Part shown: positions 47,480 to 59,945 of the stretch, one piece after another
Numbering within the stretch: the stretch's first letter is position 1
How the letters are laid out: every line of letters starts with the position of its first letter
Source of the DNA: Diabrotica undecimpunctata
Lineage: Eukaryota; Arthropoda; Insecta; Coleoptera; Chrysomelidae
Direction: 5' to 3'
Assembly: GCF_040954645.1 (NCBI RefSeq)
Contig: NC_092809.1
Coordinates: 66,960,141 to 67,024,140 of the forward strand
DNA length: 64,000 nucleotides
Made by a program: the position numbers and the translations under genes
The notes under the pieces: model-generated
Database searches by the model: none
Told to the model about the DNA's origin: nothing
Seen by the model: the letters and a program-made list of their open reading frames with translations, nothing else

Positions 47480-48390
47480 ACAATCTATTAAATAATGGAG
47501 GGTTGCCTTACATCAAAAATATTTTTTCTTCAAACGTCAAATAATGATGAAATTACTTATCTAACTTGATCCTGTCAAAGTTTGATGTCTCCGCCGGCAG
47601 CAGTTTTTTTCCCATTTCTTTACGGCAGAGGGAAAAATGTTGTCATGGCAACAATATGAAACATGTCACAAAGCAACAATACAAATGTCATTAACAACAA
47701 TTAAACATTTTTATTTATAGTAATATCATTGTAATATTAAAAGTACAATTAGTTAATGAGGCATTTTCAAAATTGAAACCGTGCAAAAATGTTCCCGACT
47801 CTTGATACGCATTGGTAATTGTTGATGATACTGATGGTCGAGAACAACTTTCAGCAATCATTCCCGATGTTGGCGAATCATGAGGGTTTAAAATTTTTTG
47901 AGCATTATCGGACTTGGAGGGCCCCAAACGTGCTACTGCATCATTAGCCGCGGACTCAATTTCGTTTAGGTTTTCCATTTTCGCACTAAATTTGCGCTTG
48001 CGGTGCAACAACAATAAGCTGTCTTTAATAATTGCAAACAACTGTCAAACAACTGTAACCAGGGAGACGCAAATCCCACCGACGACTTATTTATTTTAAT
48101 TTCTAACATCTAGACGACTTTGATAGTTGTCACAGTTAATTTCGAGTAAAAATAGCGTATGAATTGTACTATTTATGGTTGAAAATTGCTACGTTTGAAG
48201 AGAAAATAGTATACTTTATTCGGCAAAGAAGCGACTTTTCTTGACTTGCCCCCTATTACGCACCTCACTTCGTTCGGCGCGTAATATCGGGCGCGTCAAG
48301 AAAAGTCATGCTTCTCCGTCTCATAAAGTAATATAGAATATTAATATTATTAAATTTCATAGTAATACGCAATATTTTTTTACATATAAC
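47480..48390. other. Unexplained segment inside the piggyBac element, with a small ORF
   Basis: A 108-residue minus-strand frame (47715-48041) lies here. It is serine/asparagine-rich, ends in SLTNCTFNITMILL and has no family I can name with confidence. The segment is less AT-rich in places (cggcagcag near 47594; the GC-rich foldback at 48206-48335). A nested mobile element is possible, but no terminal repeats were delimited. Confidence 0.35.
48206..48335. repeat. 130-bp foldback with a GC-rich centre
   Basis: The arm containing agaagcgacttttcttgac pairs with gtcaagaaaagtcatgcttct. The outer parts (tatactttatt / ataaagtaatata) and the inner parts (attacgc / gcgtaat) also pair, leaving a short centre with cacttcgttcggcgc. 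Confidence 0.75.
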
Positions 48391-48548
48391 TGCCAAGTGT
48401 TGCGTTTTCACAACAGCCAATTATCAAAAAATTTAATTTTTTCATTTTTTAAACATATATTTTTGTTAATTTTGTGACTTTTAGAGAATAAATTTTTCAG
48501 AAATTAAAAAAAAATATGCATAACTAGTTCTGGGTATGAATGGGTTAA

Positions 48549-51500
48549 GCGAACATAACTCAGTTGGTTGGTATCTTCCCTAGGACATAGATGTAGTTCT
48601 TGTGTTGAGTAGAAATTAAAGAACTTTGAAATCTTAAATACGAACCCCCTTACTTTTTATTGAAGATTTGGTTTGCTTATGCAAAATAAATAACTTTTAT
48701 TTAGGACCTTTTTTCGAATTTTTGACAGATGGCGCTATAATCGAAAAAAAACTGATTTATTCTGATACCCCAGGAAAGTCATGGAATCAGACTAATATCT
48801 CGAGAATTACACTGCTGAATTAAAAAAAGCGAAAAACACGTATTAGTACCATATGTCAAACGCTTAAAAAATGGTTAAGAAGCAAAATAGGATATTTTAA
48901 GGGTAAAATCACATATTTTTTTAGGAAAAATTTCTGTAGAATTTCCAACACAAATACAACCAAAAATACATATGAAAAACGTTAGTCTGGTTATTAAATG
49001 AAAAATTAGCACTTTTAAATTATTCTAACATTTTTCTTCTTACTTCTTGAACTTTTGAATTTTTAACAACATCAAGGACTACAAATTCTTTAGGGACTCA
49101 CTTGAAATGGAATGCTAATACCATTAGCATGAAAAGAAGGCTGTATCGCTTGTGGTAGCTAATTACTTAAACTCGAAGTAATTTTAGGTAAATTGACTTA
49201 TCTCCGCTTTAATAATTCCTATTAGGAAGTAGCTGCAGAGACAGTTGAGTTAGTAGTACGAGGCATCTTGTTGATAATAGATCAATAAGTATTAAAATTT
49301 TGGAAATGCAACTATTGGTGCTAGAGAAATAATTTAGAAATTAAAATAGTTTAAAATTTTTTGTCTCTCCTTAAATTTCTATTTTGTTCCTTGATTTTTT
49401 GCGATTTCGATTCATGTGCATTTATATTGATCAAAATGAATTTTTAGGTCATCTAACCATCTAGTCCAAATGTGGTACATATCAGATCTTGGGACGGGTA
49501 ACTCTATTAGACACCATATTCAGGAAAACTCAAGTTTAATCTAAATAAAAATATTTTCAAATAAATAAAATGAAAATAAAAGGACGAATATTTGTAAATA
49601 AAATCGACGGACTGTGGTCCGACGTTGGTGCCGGTGAAAGGAAAGTAAATATTAGCGGCGTTCAGATGAATAAGGCAAAGTACGATCTTTCGTCAGTAGC
49701 CACTGTGGAAACGGCTAATCATTAAGCATTGTCCGGCAGGCGAGATTGTCCGATCAATATTTAATCGCAGGTACAAGGAAAAGGGTGGTGGCCACTGATC
49801 ACTCGGATACTTAGAAACCCGGAGGCAAAAGCCCTTACCAGAACAATACTCCATCTCTCTTTGGTTGTTCACGGCATTTTATATCTTTGGCAAGTATTCC
49901 ATTTCCAGCGCGCATCAATGGCAGTCTTAGGTTGTTGGTGGGAGTCTGGATATACAAAGAGGGAACCAGCTGCTGGCGAGCGATAATTAAAGTCTCCAAT
50001 CTGGATTATTCTTATTTAAGTTTTAGTTTATTTGCGAAACGTTGACGTTACGAACTATAATATTGTAAGAAATTCTTCAATTCTTGAGCTTCTAAAGTAG
50101 ATTCTTCAATTCTTGAGCTGTCGTAGACATTAATCATACTTATAATATTTTCACAATCTAGATGAATAAATCAAAAAGAACTTTGTGAATTTTACCAGTG
50201 CCGAATCTTAGTTTAATCGTTTTTAAGACCTACGGCGCGGCGTACTTTTGGGAAAATTATGGGGTGTTCGTTGTGATGTTGTTGGTACCGGGGATTATGA
50301 AGACATCTGAGACAGGTGTAATGTTCGAACTTCTTCAGTTTATTTTCTTTTGAAGACACATTTAACTCATTGCTGAATGGATACGTTTATTGGTAATACA
50401 ACTAGATTACTCGTTACTAAATATTGTGGTAGGTCCGTCGACCTGACAACGATGAAGTGTAAATACACCAGTGATTCACTTCAAATGCAAAATGTCTAAT
50501 TTCTGCGTTATCAGATTTCAATTAGGTAAACTTCGTAACCTTAAAATGTGTCCTATATAGAATAATAAATAATTTACATAAACAATTATTTTATAACAAG
50601 CCAATTATTTAAAATTTATTGTTCCCCTAAGGGAGAGGCATGCCCTTACTTTACATTTTATGAATTAAAAAATTTTTTTATAACCCCGAAAATCTTACGA
50701 CAAATAAAACATAAAAAGATTTGCAGCAAATTGGAAAACATATAAAATAAAATCTCTTTACTCTTTTACCCGATTTACACAATGTTCTTGATACATGAAT
50801 ACATAATGAAATAATAGAAGATTATTTATAATAATAGAAGTTTATTTTAAATCAAGTTAATTAATTATGATACACCTCTACATATTCCATTTATTAAAAA
50901 ATTCATATAGACGAGTAAAACTACCATTATATAATCATTATATTACATTGTTAATATAAAAGTAACGGTCACGTTTGTAAAGGAGCCGCCAAAAACTCGC
51001 TAAATATTAAATTAAACCTTGAAAGCTGTCGTCATTACCCCACTTTTCTTGGACCCTCCCTCCTTCAATTTAAGGAAAGTCGCAGTCATCGTTAAATAAT
51101 TAAATTTCTCTATCCCGAAGCCTCCTTTGACTAGACCGGCTAACAGGCTCAGGCCAGTGGTGCAACGGTCAGGAATAAAGAAAATAATCAGACTCTTTAG
51201 TTACGACTATAAAATAATATAAATCTATATTATTTGATTGCTCTATCATAACTTCTTTAGTTATGATTTCTGGATTTTACTACTTTATTATTAATGGACT
51301 ACTTTTAAATAAAATTCGCGTTTTTATATTGTAGATAAATGGATCTTATGCCTATGGACTGTTCCACACTGTAACCTTAAAGATATTTTCTGTATTCTCT
51401 AGATCTTTGTTTATGGCTTTCTGCTAGGCTTTAACGCATGCTACCTAGCCTCTATTCAAGTTTACTATTAGCATTTTTTTAACAGGTGTCCTCAAGTTAA

Positions 51501-51750
51501 TGCAAATAGTTCTTTTGGTTTCTGCTTAACTGTGAATGAACTAATAAAACCAATTTCTTCTAGGTCATTTTTAATAAGGCCTTATCTTTGGACATTATTT
51601 TTCTATAGCTTCTTTCTTGCGTTAAATAACTTAAAATGAATCGTTTTCGTTAACGTTCTGGGTTTTTCTTTTGGTTATTTACATGTTTATCTACTTACGT
51701 CATTTTGATGTACATGTACATTTTTTAAAGGTGTAAAGCAAATCCCAGAG
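48549..51750. other. No gene seen; one less AT-biased island
   Basis: No recognisable coding or RNA gene. About 49600-49990 and 51000-51170 are visibly richer in G+C than the rest (for example ggtccgacgttggtgccggt near 49617), with no ORF. These could be conserved non-coding DNA or unidentified repeats. Confidence 0.4.
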
Positions 51751-52214
51751 CAGACGATCACAACTCACTTATCACCAGGATTACACTCAGATTTTAAAGC
51801 ATTAAAAGACATAAAACAATGCCTACGAGAGACACAAGAAGGCTTCAAGAACAAACGTAAAAGAATGCCTTTAATAGGAACTGCTCATGAACTGCAAACT
51901 TAATATATACGCCAATGATATTAACGATCATTGGGATCGATGATGGATAAAAGATGCGATACTCAATATGGTGAAACAATGTAGACAACGAAGAACAAAG
52001 ATGCAGGGAGACTAGCTCAGAAATATGATAAAGCAGGTAAAATAAAAATGCTTTGAAGGGAAATGCAAAGATATCGAGGATCTTCAAAAAAGTTATGATC
52101 ACTTTAATCTACACAAAAAAATTATGGTAGGACTAGGAAAACAAAATTCCACAGTTTCACTTCTGAATAGACACATAATTTCTATGATGGATGAGAAATT
52201 ACAACGATGGATAT

Positions 52215-52465
52215 AATTGATCAACGAACTGTTTCCTCGAGCTTGTTTTAAGAATAGACGAAATCTGAAAATATCGTGGAAAGAACACGCCACAAACAAA
52301 GGTTCTGAGCAAAATGAATTAGGAAAGATCCAAGGAAAGAGAAGCGTAGGTAGACGTAGAATACAATGTCTGCGCAACCTGATGTATGAATGTACATCAA
52401 ATAACTTTTCGGAGCAGCTATTAAGATTGCACTTGAAGAAGATAGAAAACATGTCGAGTTAATAT
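52215..52465 (+). pseudogene. RTE-like LINE tail fragment
   Basis: The plus-strand frame 52217-52462 reads ELGKIQGKRSVGRRRIQCLR followed by NLMYECTSNNFSEQLLRLH. This is the C-terminal 'GK..GKR..GRRR..WL.NLR' block shared with the fragments at 22.4 and 31.5 kb, with the W replaced by C. Confidence 0.7.
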
Positions 52466-52469
52466 GAAA

Positions 52470-53060
52470 CTACTAAAATGGAAGATTACGTGATATCAAT
52501 TAAACTTGTAAAAAGTCTCGTATCTCATTTTAATGTTACAACGTAAAGGAAACGTGATATGGAAGTAACTCTATATAATAAATTCTTTGTCCTTTTCTTC
52601 TTTTAGCAGGTGACACCTTATGGTCCTGAGAGGTGTCGTTGAACTAATGGTTAAAAAATAAAAAGCAACAATGTACCTGGAAACTTCTTAAAATGTCATA
52701 ATCGCGTTAATGGCAATCTTAAAAATTGAATATTCCTTGGTTTCATTATTGGTCACTTTTATATTCATTAAAAGTATTATCTTAAGAAAGTGTTAAACTT
52801 GTTGCAGTGTGTAACAATCATTGGGCCCCTTAGACCTCCCTGTTGCATATGGCATGTTACCTCTGCAGTTTCTTAGGATCGATTTTGTTTGGCCTGAATA
52901 TTTTATTAGTTAGCTATGATTTTCTTTCTTTGGTATATACTACGACTTTACAGAACTGTCTCTTTCTTTAGCAAGACTATTATTAATCTCGTTATCAACA
53001 ATTCCTTTATGTGCATTCACAGCAAAGTTACTTACACTAGTTGCTTAAGGGACTGTTTAG
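52470..53060. other. AT-rich stretch, no gene seen
   Basis: Nothing was recognised. Confidence 0.5.
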
Positions 53061-53061
53061 A

Positions 53062-53234
53062 GTTTCAATCCTTGGAATAATAAGGATCGATACAAATAAG
53101 TTTCATCAAAAAACATATATGAAGACCTGGTCCACAGCATTAAGAGTAGCTCTTAATGCTGTGGACCAGGTCTTCATATATGTTTTTTGATGAAACTTAT
53201 TTGTATCGATCCTTATTATTCCAAGGATTGAAAC
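53062..53234. repeat. Perfect palindrome, 85-bp arms, 3-bp loop
   Basis: Left arm 53062-53146 (gtttcaatccttggaataat...cattaagag), loop tag at 53147-53149, right arm 53150-53234 (ctcttaatgctg...ggattgaaac). By eye the arms are complementary at all 85 positions. There is no ORF, no TIR motif of a known family and no evident target duplication. It may be a recent inverted duplication, an hpRNA-type hairpin or a sequencing/assembly fold-back. Confidence 0.92.
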
Positions 53235-54495
53235 AAGTAGATGTTCCAATGATACGATCATGAATAAAAGAAGTATGAGATCTATGAAATGGACTCTTTC
53301 TTGAATCAAAAATTATTATTGTTGATAAAACATAAATATCATGTCGTGTTCCTTTTTCTGGAGAAAGTCAACTTTGTACTTTAATCATTGATAAAAGGAT
53401 TCTAATAGTTGTATTGATATATTACTGTAATCAATCTGAAGACTTCAGTCCACCTCTTTGTTTTCCTTTAATTTTCCGCCCGTATTGACTTTTAGTAGAA
53501 CGTCTAAATATAATCATTCTTTTCCTGGCCCAGTATTTTATTATTTTCGTCCATTATATCTATGGTGATTAAATAAGTATTTTATTTTCTTTGTTTTCAT
53601 TTTACATAACTTTGTTTTAGCCTTTTTGGAATCAATGATTATCAATTTTACACTTTAAAAAACAAGTCACTTTAAGGTTTTTAAAAAAGAAAATAAAAAA
53701 ATTCTCACCTTTTCTCTACCTAAAGGACCGTCTATGTCTTCGAATCAGACCCGGTTTTCCTTGTTCCTTTAATTTGTTGTGTCGTTGAGTTTTTCGAAGA
53801 ATCCGACCTGATTGAAGTAATTAAATGGCGTACACACTGGCCCGGATCGTCTTCTTTTGTTTCTTTTCTTTTGTTTTTACGGCTTTATACAGCATCAGGT
53901 CAATGCGCCGTAACAGACACGAGAATACTGCTTGATAAGGAGCCATTTTCAAAAACAGAAAAGTAATTTCTTAATAAAACCAGCTGAAGCAATTACTATA
54001 CTTCGTAGATTCTGGAGAGAAGAAAAAGAAGAATTAAAGAGAGAGATATAACAAAAACTAATTTATTAAGAGTACATACGGCATGAGCTTTCACGCTCTG
54101 AGTAAATAGGAGATTGCGACCAAAAAGTCTAAGAACTTCGTAATAGATTATTTCTGGCTTTCGTCATTTAAATAATAGGATAAGTATGTCAAAAACTACT
54201 TTGATGGCGTAGTAAATTATTTTTACAATATCTAATATTACCTTTACTTTATATTGTACAGGAAGACTCGCTAAATTTATTATTCCTTTTTCTAATAATA
54301 TGCAAAATAACAAAAATATACTCATCAAAAAAATTTTCCCTTTTTTAATATAAACGTAATAACTTCATAGGTTTTACTGATTGTTTTACTGGTATTTGCT
54401 GGATTTGTTACACTCTCCTTAAGGTTTCCGTGGTTGGATTTTTCTACTTCCAGATACTTGGCTTGTTTGGCAAGTGACGTACTAAATCAAACAAA
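53235..54495. other. AT-rich stretch, no gene seen
   Basis: Nothing was recognised. Confidence 0.5.
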
Positions 54496-54499
54496 CACT

Positions 54500-54890
54500 A
54501 TATACCCTTACCATACATTAATGGATTCTCTAAACAAACATTGAAAATGTTGGCAAAATATAATATCAATGTTGGACACAAATGGTCAAAAACGTCCGAA
54601 AAATATTTTCAAAATTTAAACCCAATGCTAATAAAGATTATCAGTTGGATTTTATTTATAAAATAACTGATAAAGACTGCAATTCAACATATATTGGACA
54701 AACACACCAATATATGCATAGAACGGTTCTTGCACACAAACACAGTGTACAGACTTGGCCAAGCGTTCTCTAGAAAATGGCCATTCTTTTAATTTTGAAC
54801 ATGAACAGATTTTGGAAAAAGAGCAAAACTTTAACAAAAGGTGCATATTGGAAATGATTCACATAAAAAAAGATAAAAAATTATATCAAT
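54500..54890 (+). pseudogene. Penelope-like element GIY-YIG nuclease remnant
   Basis: Across two frames: LPYINGFSKQTLKMLAKYNI, GHKWSKTSEKYF (linker between RT and nuclease), then FIYKITDKDCNSTYIGQTHQ and YMHRTVLAHKHS (54582-54773), then after a frameshift ENGHSFNFEHEQILEKEQNF and RCILEMIHIKK. The YIGQT core, the R..AH block and the E block are recognisable. The upstream RT is missing and the frame is broken near 54750. Confidence 0.75.
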
Positions 54891-55031
54891 AATCAGACTT
54901 ATATCAAAGATCTTTTGAATATGTATCATAATTTAATAAATTGATCTGTTTTTTAAATGCATCATTAATATAAATCATATAAATGTACTGGGTTTGGTAG
55001 TCATCGATTGGGCTTTAATTAAAACTGGTTA

Positions 55032-55147
55032 AGGTTTGTTTGAGCTTTCGATTTTATGAAACTTATTATTAAAAACGTACTGATAATAGTATTTCGTTTT
55101 CGTTTTTGATAATGAGTTAAATAAACTCGAAAGCTCAAACAAACTTC
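55032..55147. repeat. Imperfect inverted repeat
   Basis: gtttgtttgagctttcga (55035-55052) pairs with tcgaaagctcaaacaaac (55127-55144), and pairing continues imperfectly inwards (aaacttattattaaaaacg against a diverged partner). It lies just past the PLE remnant and could be part of its 3' terminus. Confidence 0.6.
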
Positions 55148-55718
55148 AAAGATTTTTACTTCAAGCACAATCGGTGACTACAATTAATTATGAATTATTA
55201 TTAATGTGACTACATTAACCTTTTTCTTATTGTTTGAAACGTTCTAAACGTTTAGAATTCCTTTACTAAGGTAGCTTAGCTTCCTCTGTGGATGTGTTAG
55301 TTGTTGCTCTGGAAACCTCTGAAGACTGCACCGTACTGAAGACGAGCAATAGTCAGAAATACGTATATACGGTTGCCTTCCATCTTATACGCATATTTTA
55401 TTATATTTTTTTCCTTTGTCGCAAGCTCTATGCTTAAATCTTCGTATCTACGAATATGAACATTATTTTCTGCAGAGTTTGTGTGTTTTTTGTTTTGTTG
55501 TTTTTTTGTTAAGTTAGTTTTAAATAATGAGTAAAGTTTACAGTAGATATATAATAACATCGATAATATACTACATATTGAGTTAGAACTGATGAAGCTT
55601 TAGAAATATAAAGCGAAACGATAAACTTCGATAAACTTATGAAGTAGTTGACTTCTTTTTTTATTTGCCAACGTGAATGACCGATTAAACCTCTGAATTC
55701 ACTAGTTGAATACTTTAG

Positions 55719-55720
<2 letters not shown>
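55148..55720. other. AT-rich stretch, no gene seen
   Basis: Nothing was recognised. Confidence 0.45.

Positions 55721-55797
<77 letters not shown>
55721..55797. repeat. (TA)n microsatellite
   Basis: About 77 bp of uninterrupted TA. Confidence 0.95.
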
Positions 55798-55800
<3 letters not shown>

Positions 55801-56419
55801 ACACACTGGCAAACAATTAACACTAAAATTATCCACCATTTACCACGTCTTGATTAAAGCCATGGAGAATTATAAAAATTTTAAATTTAAATGTGAAGAA
55901 CTTTATGTTATTGACAATAACTATAAAATCGTTGTAGAAATAAACGTTGTTTATGACGTCGTAAAATTTCATTACCTAAATTTTTGTAGAATGTTTGCGT
56001 CAAAAGTGATTGAACTTTCGACCGGGTCTCATGATTAAAGTAGATTTTCGTAAGAGCGGTTTGACATGAACTTAGAGTGCTTTATGACCCGGAAGATCGA
56101 GGGAATAACGGAAAATGGCACAAATAGAGCTTCATTTTTCATAAACATATAACCGGTAAAATAGAATCGTCATAATATATAAGGCCAAAACGGCAGTTTA
56201 TTCGGTTTTGTGCTCTTACAATTACATCGACAGCGAATGTTTCGTATGCTAGGTGATTTAAAAAATATGTTTAAAAGACTTTCCTGTAATTGTTTATACA
56301 ATCATATTTATAATAATAATACTAGTAATTTTGGCCCAAGGGAGGTCCAAACAATTGCTATCTATAGTCGCTCGTTTTTAAAACTTTCTTCTTCATCTTT
56401 AGGTTCATAAAACAAATTT

Positions 56420-56805
56420 ACCTTATTATGTGTCTACTATCATCCATAGTGTCATGTGGTATCTCGTATATCGCTATATGTTCATTAATAACGAAGATGC
56501 TGTGTAATGCCTTTTGGTAGTAGCCTTGTTTGTTATTTCTGTCTTAATATATTCGTTATAATTTCTCTTTTGATTTACTATGTCGCATGTTGGGATTCGG
56601 TCAGTTGTTTATTTGTACTCATCCAGACGTCAATTAATCAAAATTTGTCTTATAGTAAATCTATTTTTATTCATAGTGTCCTATGATATCTCGTATGTTG
56701 CTATACGTTCATAAAACATCAAGATACTGTGTAGTGTCCTTTTGGTAGTCGCCTTGTTTGCTTTCTCTATCTTAATATATTCTTTATTTTCTCCCCTTTC
56801 ATCAA
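56420..56805. repeat. Diverged tandem duplication, period about 228 bp
   Basis: catagtgtcatgtggtatctcg (about 56445) and catagtgtcctatgatatctcg (about 56673) start two copies that both continue with gctat..gttcat, a cttttggtagt.gccttgttt word (56513 and 56739) and tcttaatatattc. Identity is roughly 80% by eye. Non-coding. Confidence 0.7.
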
Positions 56806-58690
56806 ACAAATTTCCCGCTGCAATCTGACCATGTGCATTTTTTTTGTCTCAACGTATTTCCTACCCCCCTCCTTTTCAATGATATGCCATACGTCACGAT
56901 CCGACGAACTATTCTACACCCACCACAAAAACTAATAAAATTTTTGACTATTTCAATTTGAATATCATTAATGCGACTTCTTTCCGTAAAGTTTTTTGTA
57001 AACAAACATGTTATGTTAGGTTAGTAATATAAACAAGTGTAAAGTGCATGTAAACACATAATTGGGATGAAAAATACCAAAGAAAGTCTAGTGATTAAAA
57101 AAAAGAAATACTAAAATAAATAAAAAGTGCCTAAATTAGCAGATCAATTTGATACCTGTACAAGAAAGGAACAATGAAGCAATGTCATTATGAACTAGGT
57201 AAGAGTGTTACAACAGCTGGTTTATGTAAACTTGGACGCAGTTTTTCTCTCAACCATTTCACGAATGTATCCGTATTCGTATTATCGTGATAATCAGCCA
57301 ATTTTGAGTTCGACGAAAACATAAAATTCCACCCACAGACAATGTAATATGTCTTCTTCCCTTTCTGTGTGTGTGATTTAGAGACATTCGTTGGACTTTC
57401 TGAGTTTGACTTTGTATCAGCCCGAGTGGCTGACGAAGCAGGGATGCTGATATGACGTAATAAGACTATATTGATATCGATTCGAGAAATTCGTGAAATA
57501 GACTTATTTTATCACACTGTGGAATCCTCATATGTTTCGATACAAATAACTTCCCATTATCTAATAATGAAATGTCTTCAATAGTTGTGGTTTTGCCTTT
57601 CTTACCATTTGTGTTTATGTTTTCTAAAATAATTTTCATTCATAATTTTTTATGCTTCCTTTTTTAAAGCTATTATGGATTGTTTTGTATTCATTTCTAA
57701 TTAGTCACTGTTAAAACTTTGTAGCTTGAAGTAATCAAGGAGAGATGTCGAAAAAATGAACTTTTTCTCGTTTTTACTTTAAATATTTCACATTATGTTG
57801 ATATTTACCGCATTTAAAGCCTCAACTTTCTTTATAATACCCTATTCATTATTCTTTTGTTCTTGGGTAAAAATCCGACATTGCATAGTCGTTTATCGAC
57901 TGAAAGAACTTTAAATTTGAATAAGGAGTAAAGTTTATAACGTTGCGGTAATAACGAAAATTGAGGTTAAACGACGTCATTTTTATGTAAAAATTATGGA
58001 TGCCTCCTAACTGGGTTAAGCCGCAACTACTTCCTTAAAGGTTTATAATTAAGGGCTCCCCGAGGGAACTTAATTCTCTGTTCAGGCCTTGTTACAATGT
58101 TAGGAATGTTGGTACGCGTCGTTCTTTTAATAATCCAGAACAAAAAGATTGGGAGAGAAAAAAAGCAAAAACAAATTGCAATATTGATTGATTTTTTCAC
58201 CAAATTAAAACATTTTTAAAACTAACCAAAAATAAATATTTTAGAAATTTTTATTTTGTCGATTTTTTTTAGTTGTTGCTGAAATATTGAATTCAGAGTT
58301 TAATAAAAGTAATAAAACATAACAATTTTACTTTTACGTTTCGTAGAACCAAAAAAAACTTAAAGGACTTCAGGGGCGGGTATTGCCTCATGCAGTGATA
58401 ATAGGTTGCAAATAACGAGGCGCATTGAATCAGACTTAAGATCACATCCTGTCGAAAATTGTTTAATTTGTGCAACGGTATTTCGCTAAGCTATCTAAAA
58501 TTTCGAACGGTCTACAAATGTCTCCGTAAACATCTCATTTTATTCCAAATATGTTCATGCATTGTTATATAAAAATGATGCGTCGACTTAAAATACCCAT
58601 GAATGGTAGAAGTCTAATACATGGTGTGTTAAAACTTCTTTGACATGCCTAAGCGTAGTCAATTTCCCATTTTCGATAAAGATTTTTTCC
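56806..58690. other. AT-rich stretch, no gene seen
   Basis: No supported gene. Around 58000-58100 the composition is slightly less AT-biased (ctccccgagggaacttaatt) without an ORF. Confidence 0.45.
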
Positions 58691-58694
58691 GTGC

Positions 58695-59450
58695 GAGCGT
58701 CTAAATATATGACTTCTCATGCCTTTAACTTCTCTATTCAATCTTGACCTTCCGCAAGGAGTGTAGTGGTTGACGATGTAGTGTATTGTCCATCTCCAAA
58801 ATCTTTTGCATATCCCTGTAATTTGATCGCTCCATCTTGTTAGGGATCTTCCCCATGCCTATTCGACCTGCTACCTTTCCTGGATAATAAGTTTTTCCAT
58901 GTTTTATGTGTCTGCTCTCATAAAATGTCCAAAGTATTTTAATTGTTGGAGTTGGAATGTACTGGATAGCCGTTTGCTGACTTTTTGCTTACTTATAATT
59001 GAATTAATTATCCTGTGCAATTATTATGACATGTAGGTCTACGCAATTCGTCACATTCTTTTCCAACAAAACATTTCAGTTGCGTCTATCTTTCTTCTTT
59101 TCGCTTGTCGTAGGGTGCAAGATTTACATCCGTATGTCAGTATTGAGAATATTAAGCAGTTGATCAACCTCATTTTTAGAGTTCGTGGAATTTGAGAGTC
59201 CTTCCATATTTTCGCCATCTTTCCTACAGAGGCCTTTGCTAGATAACATCTACGTTTTATTTATACTTCTATTGACCCTGTGTTTGTGATCAATGATTCC
59301 AGATATAAATAGAAGCTGACAAACTGTGGATGATTGTTATTTAGTCTATCAACTATCATGGTCTTTGTCTTTGATGTGTTTAACTGCAGACCAATTATTT
59401 GACTTTCATTTTCAACTAGATATATGAAAACTCTTCTTGACTATTTGCAA
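58695..59450 (-). pseudogene. LINE reverse-transcriptase C-terminal part, minus strand
   Basis: The minus strand, across frames, reads LQLNTSKTKTMIVDRLNN (post-YADD block 'L.lN..KTK.M'), AKASVGKMAKIWKDSQIPRT, KMRLINCLIFSILTYGCKSC (the 'LV..LvFpi.lYG.EsW' block) and IDATEMFCWKRM, followed by a degraded tail to about 58695. This is the RT thumb and C-terminus of a LINE; many stops. Confidence 0.68.
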
Positions 59451-59900
59451 GAAGGCTGTGTGAAGGATCCAACTGGTTCCTTCATTAAATGGAAGTTGTT
59501 CGCCCATACGTGCTTAAACATTTCTCTTGCCTGATCGTCGACAAACTCTCACATGTGTATTTAAATCGGTAAGACAGAATCACAATTCCTTGGAAAACAA
59601 TTCTCTGCTCCAATCAGCTATTATTGAATTTAAGTGTTCCCGTATATAATTTAATCTGGACATCCGATGTTCACGGAAAACTGATGGTCTAATAGCTCTA
59701 ATTTGGAAGATAAACCTAACTGCACCTCACTTGTTTTTACATTTTTTCCTAAGCACTACAAATGTGGTCTTCTCTAGCTGCTGTAGTCTTGCCTCGCCCT
59801 AAACCAGTTCCTCGAGTGAACAGACCTTGTTTCACAGTTGAGAGGTTTACACCAACTATTCTAGGATTTTAGCGAAAATCAATCTTCTTCTAAAGATGCC
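59451..59900. other. No gene seen
   Basis: Possibly further degraded LINE sequence, but no block could be recognised. Confidence 0.4.
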
Positions 59901-59902
59901 TA

Positions 59903-59945
59903 TGGCTCGTTAGCTCAGTTGTTTAGAGCGTCACATTGCATTTCC
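59903..59945 (+). repeat. tRNA-like 5' half (A-box fragment)
   Basis: ggctcgttagctcagttgtt followed by tagagcgtcac has the D-arm of a tRNA (GCTC...GAGC) and an A box. The sequence then departs from any tRNA and no B box follows. This is probably a truncated SINE head or tRNA-derived fragment. Confidence 0.5.

Larger units (their letters stand above)
45722..48544 (+). mobile_element. piggyBac-family DNA transposon, 2.8 kb, with TTAA duplication
   Basis: TTAA at 45718-45721 and again at 48545-48548 flanks matching ends: cccattaatgtccag on the left and, as complement, cccattcatacccag on the right. Subterminal words gcgttgctttttcgcaacag (45738-45757) and gtgttgcgttttcacaacag (48396-48415) also correspond. 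Inside is a broken piggyBac transposase. The region 47480-48390 does not look like transposase and may be a later insertion. Confidence 0.85.

Noticed and set aside
48545..48620. A second tRNA-derived SINE (cataactcagttggttgg)
   Set aside because: A weak A-box-like word only, with no B box in range.
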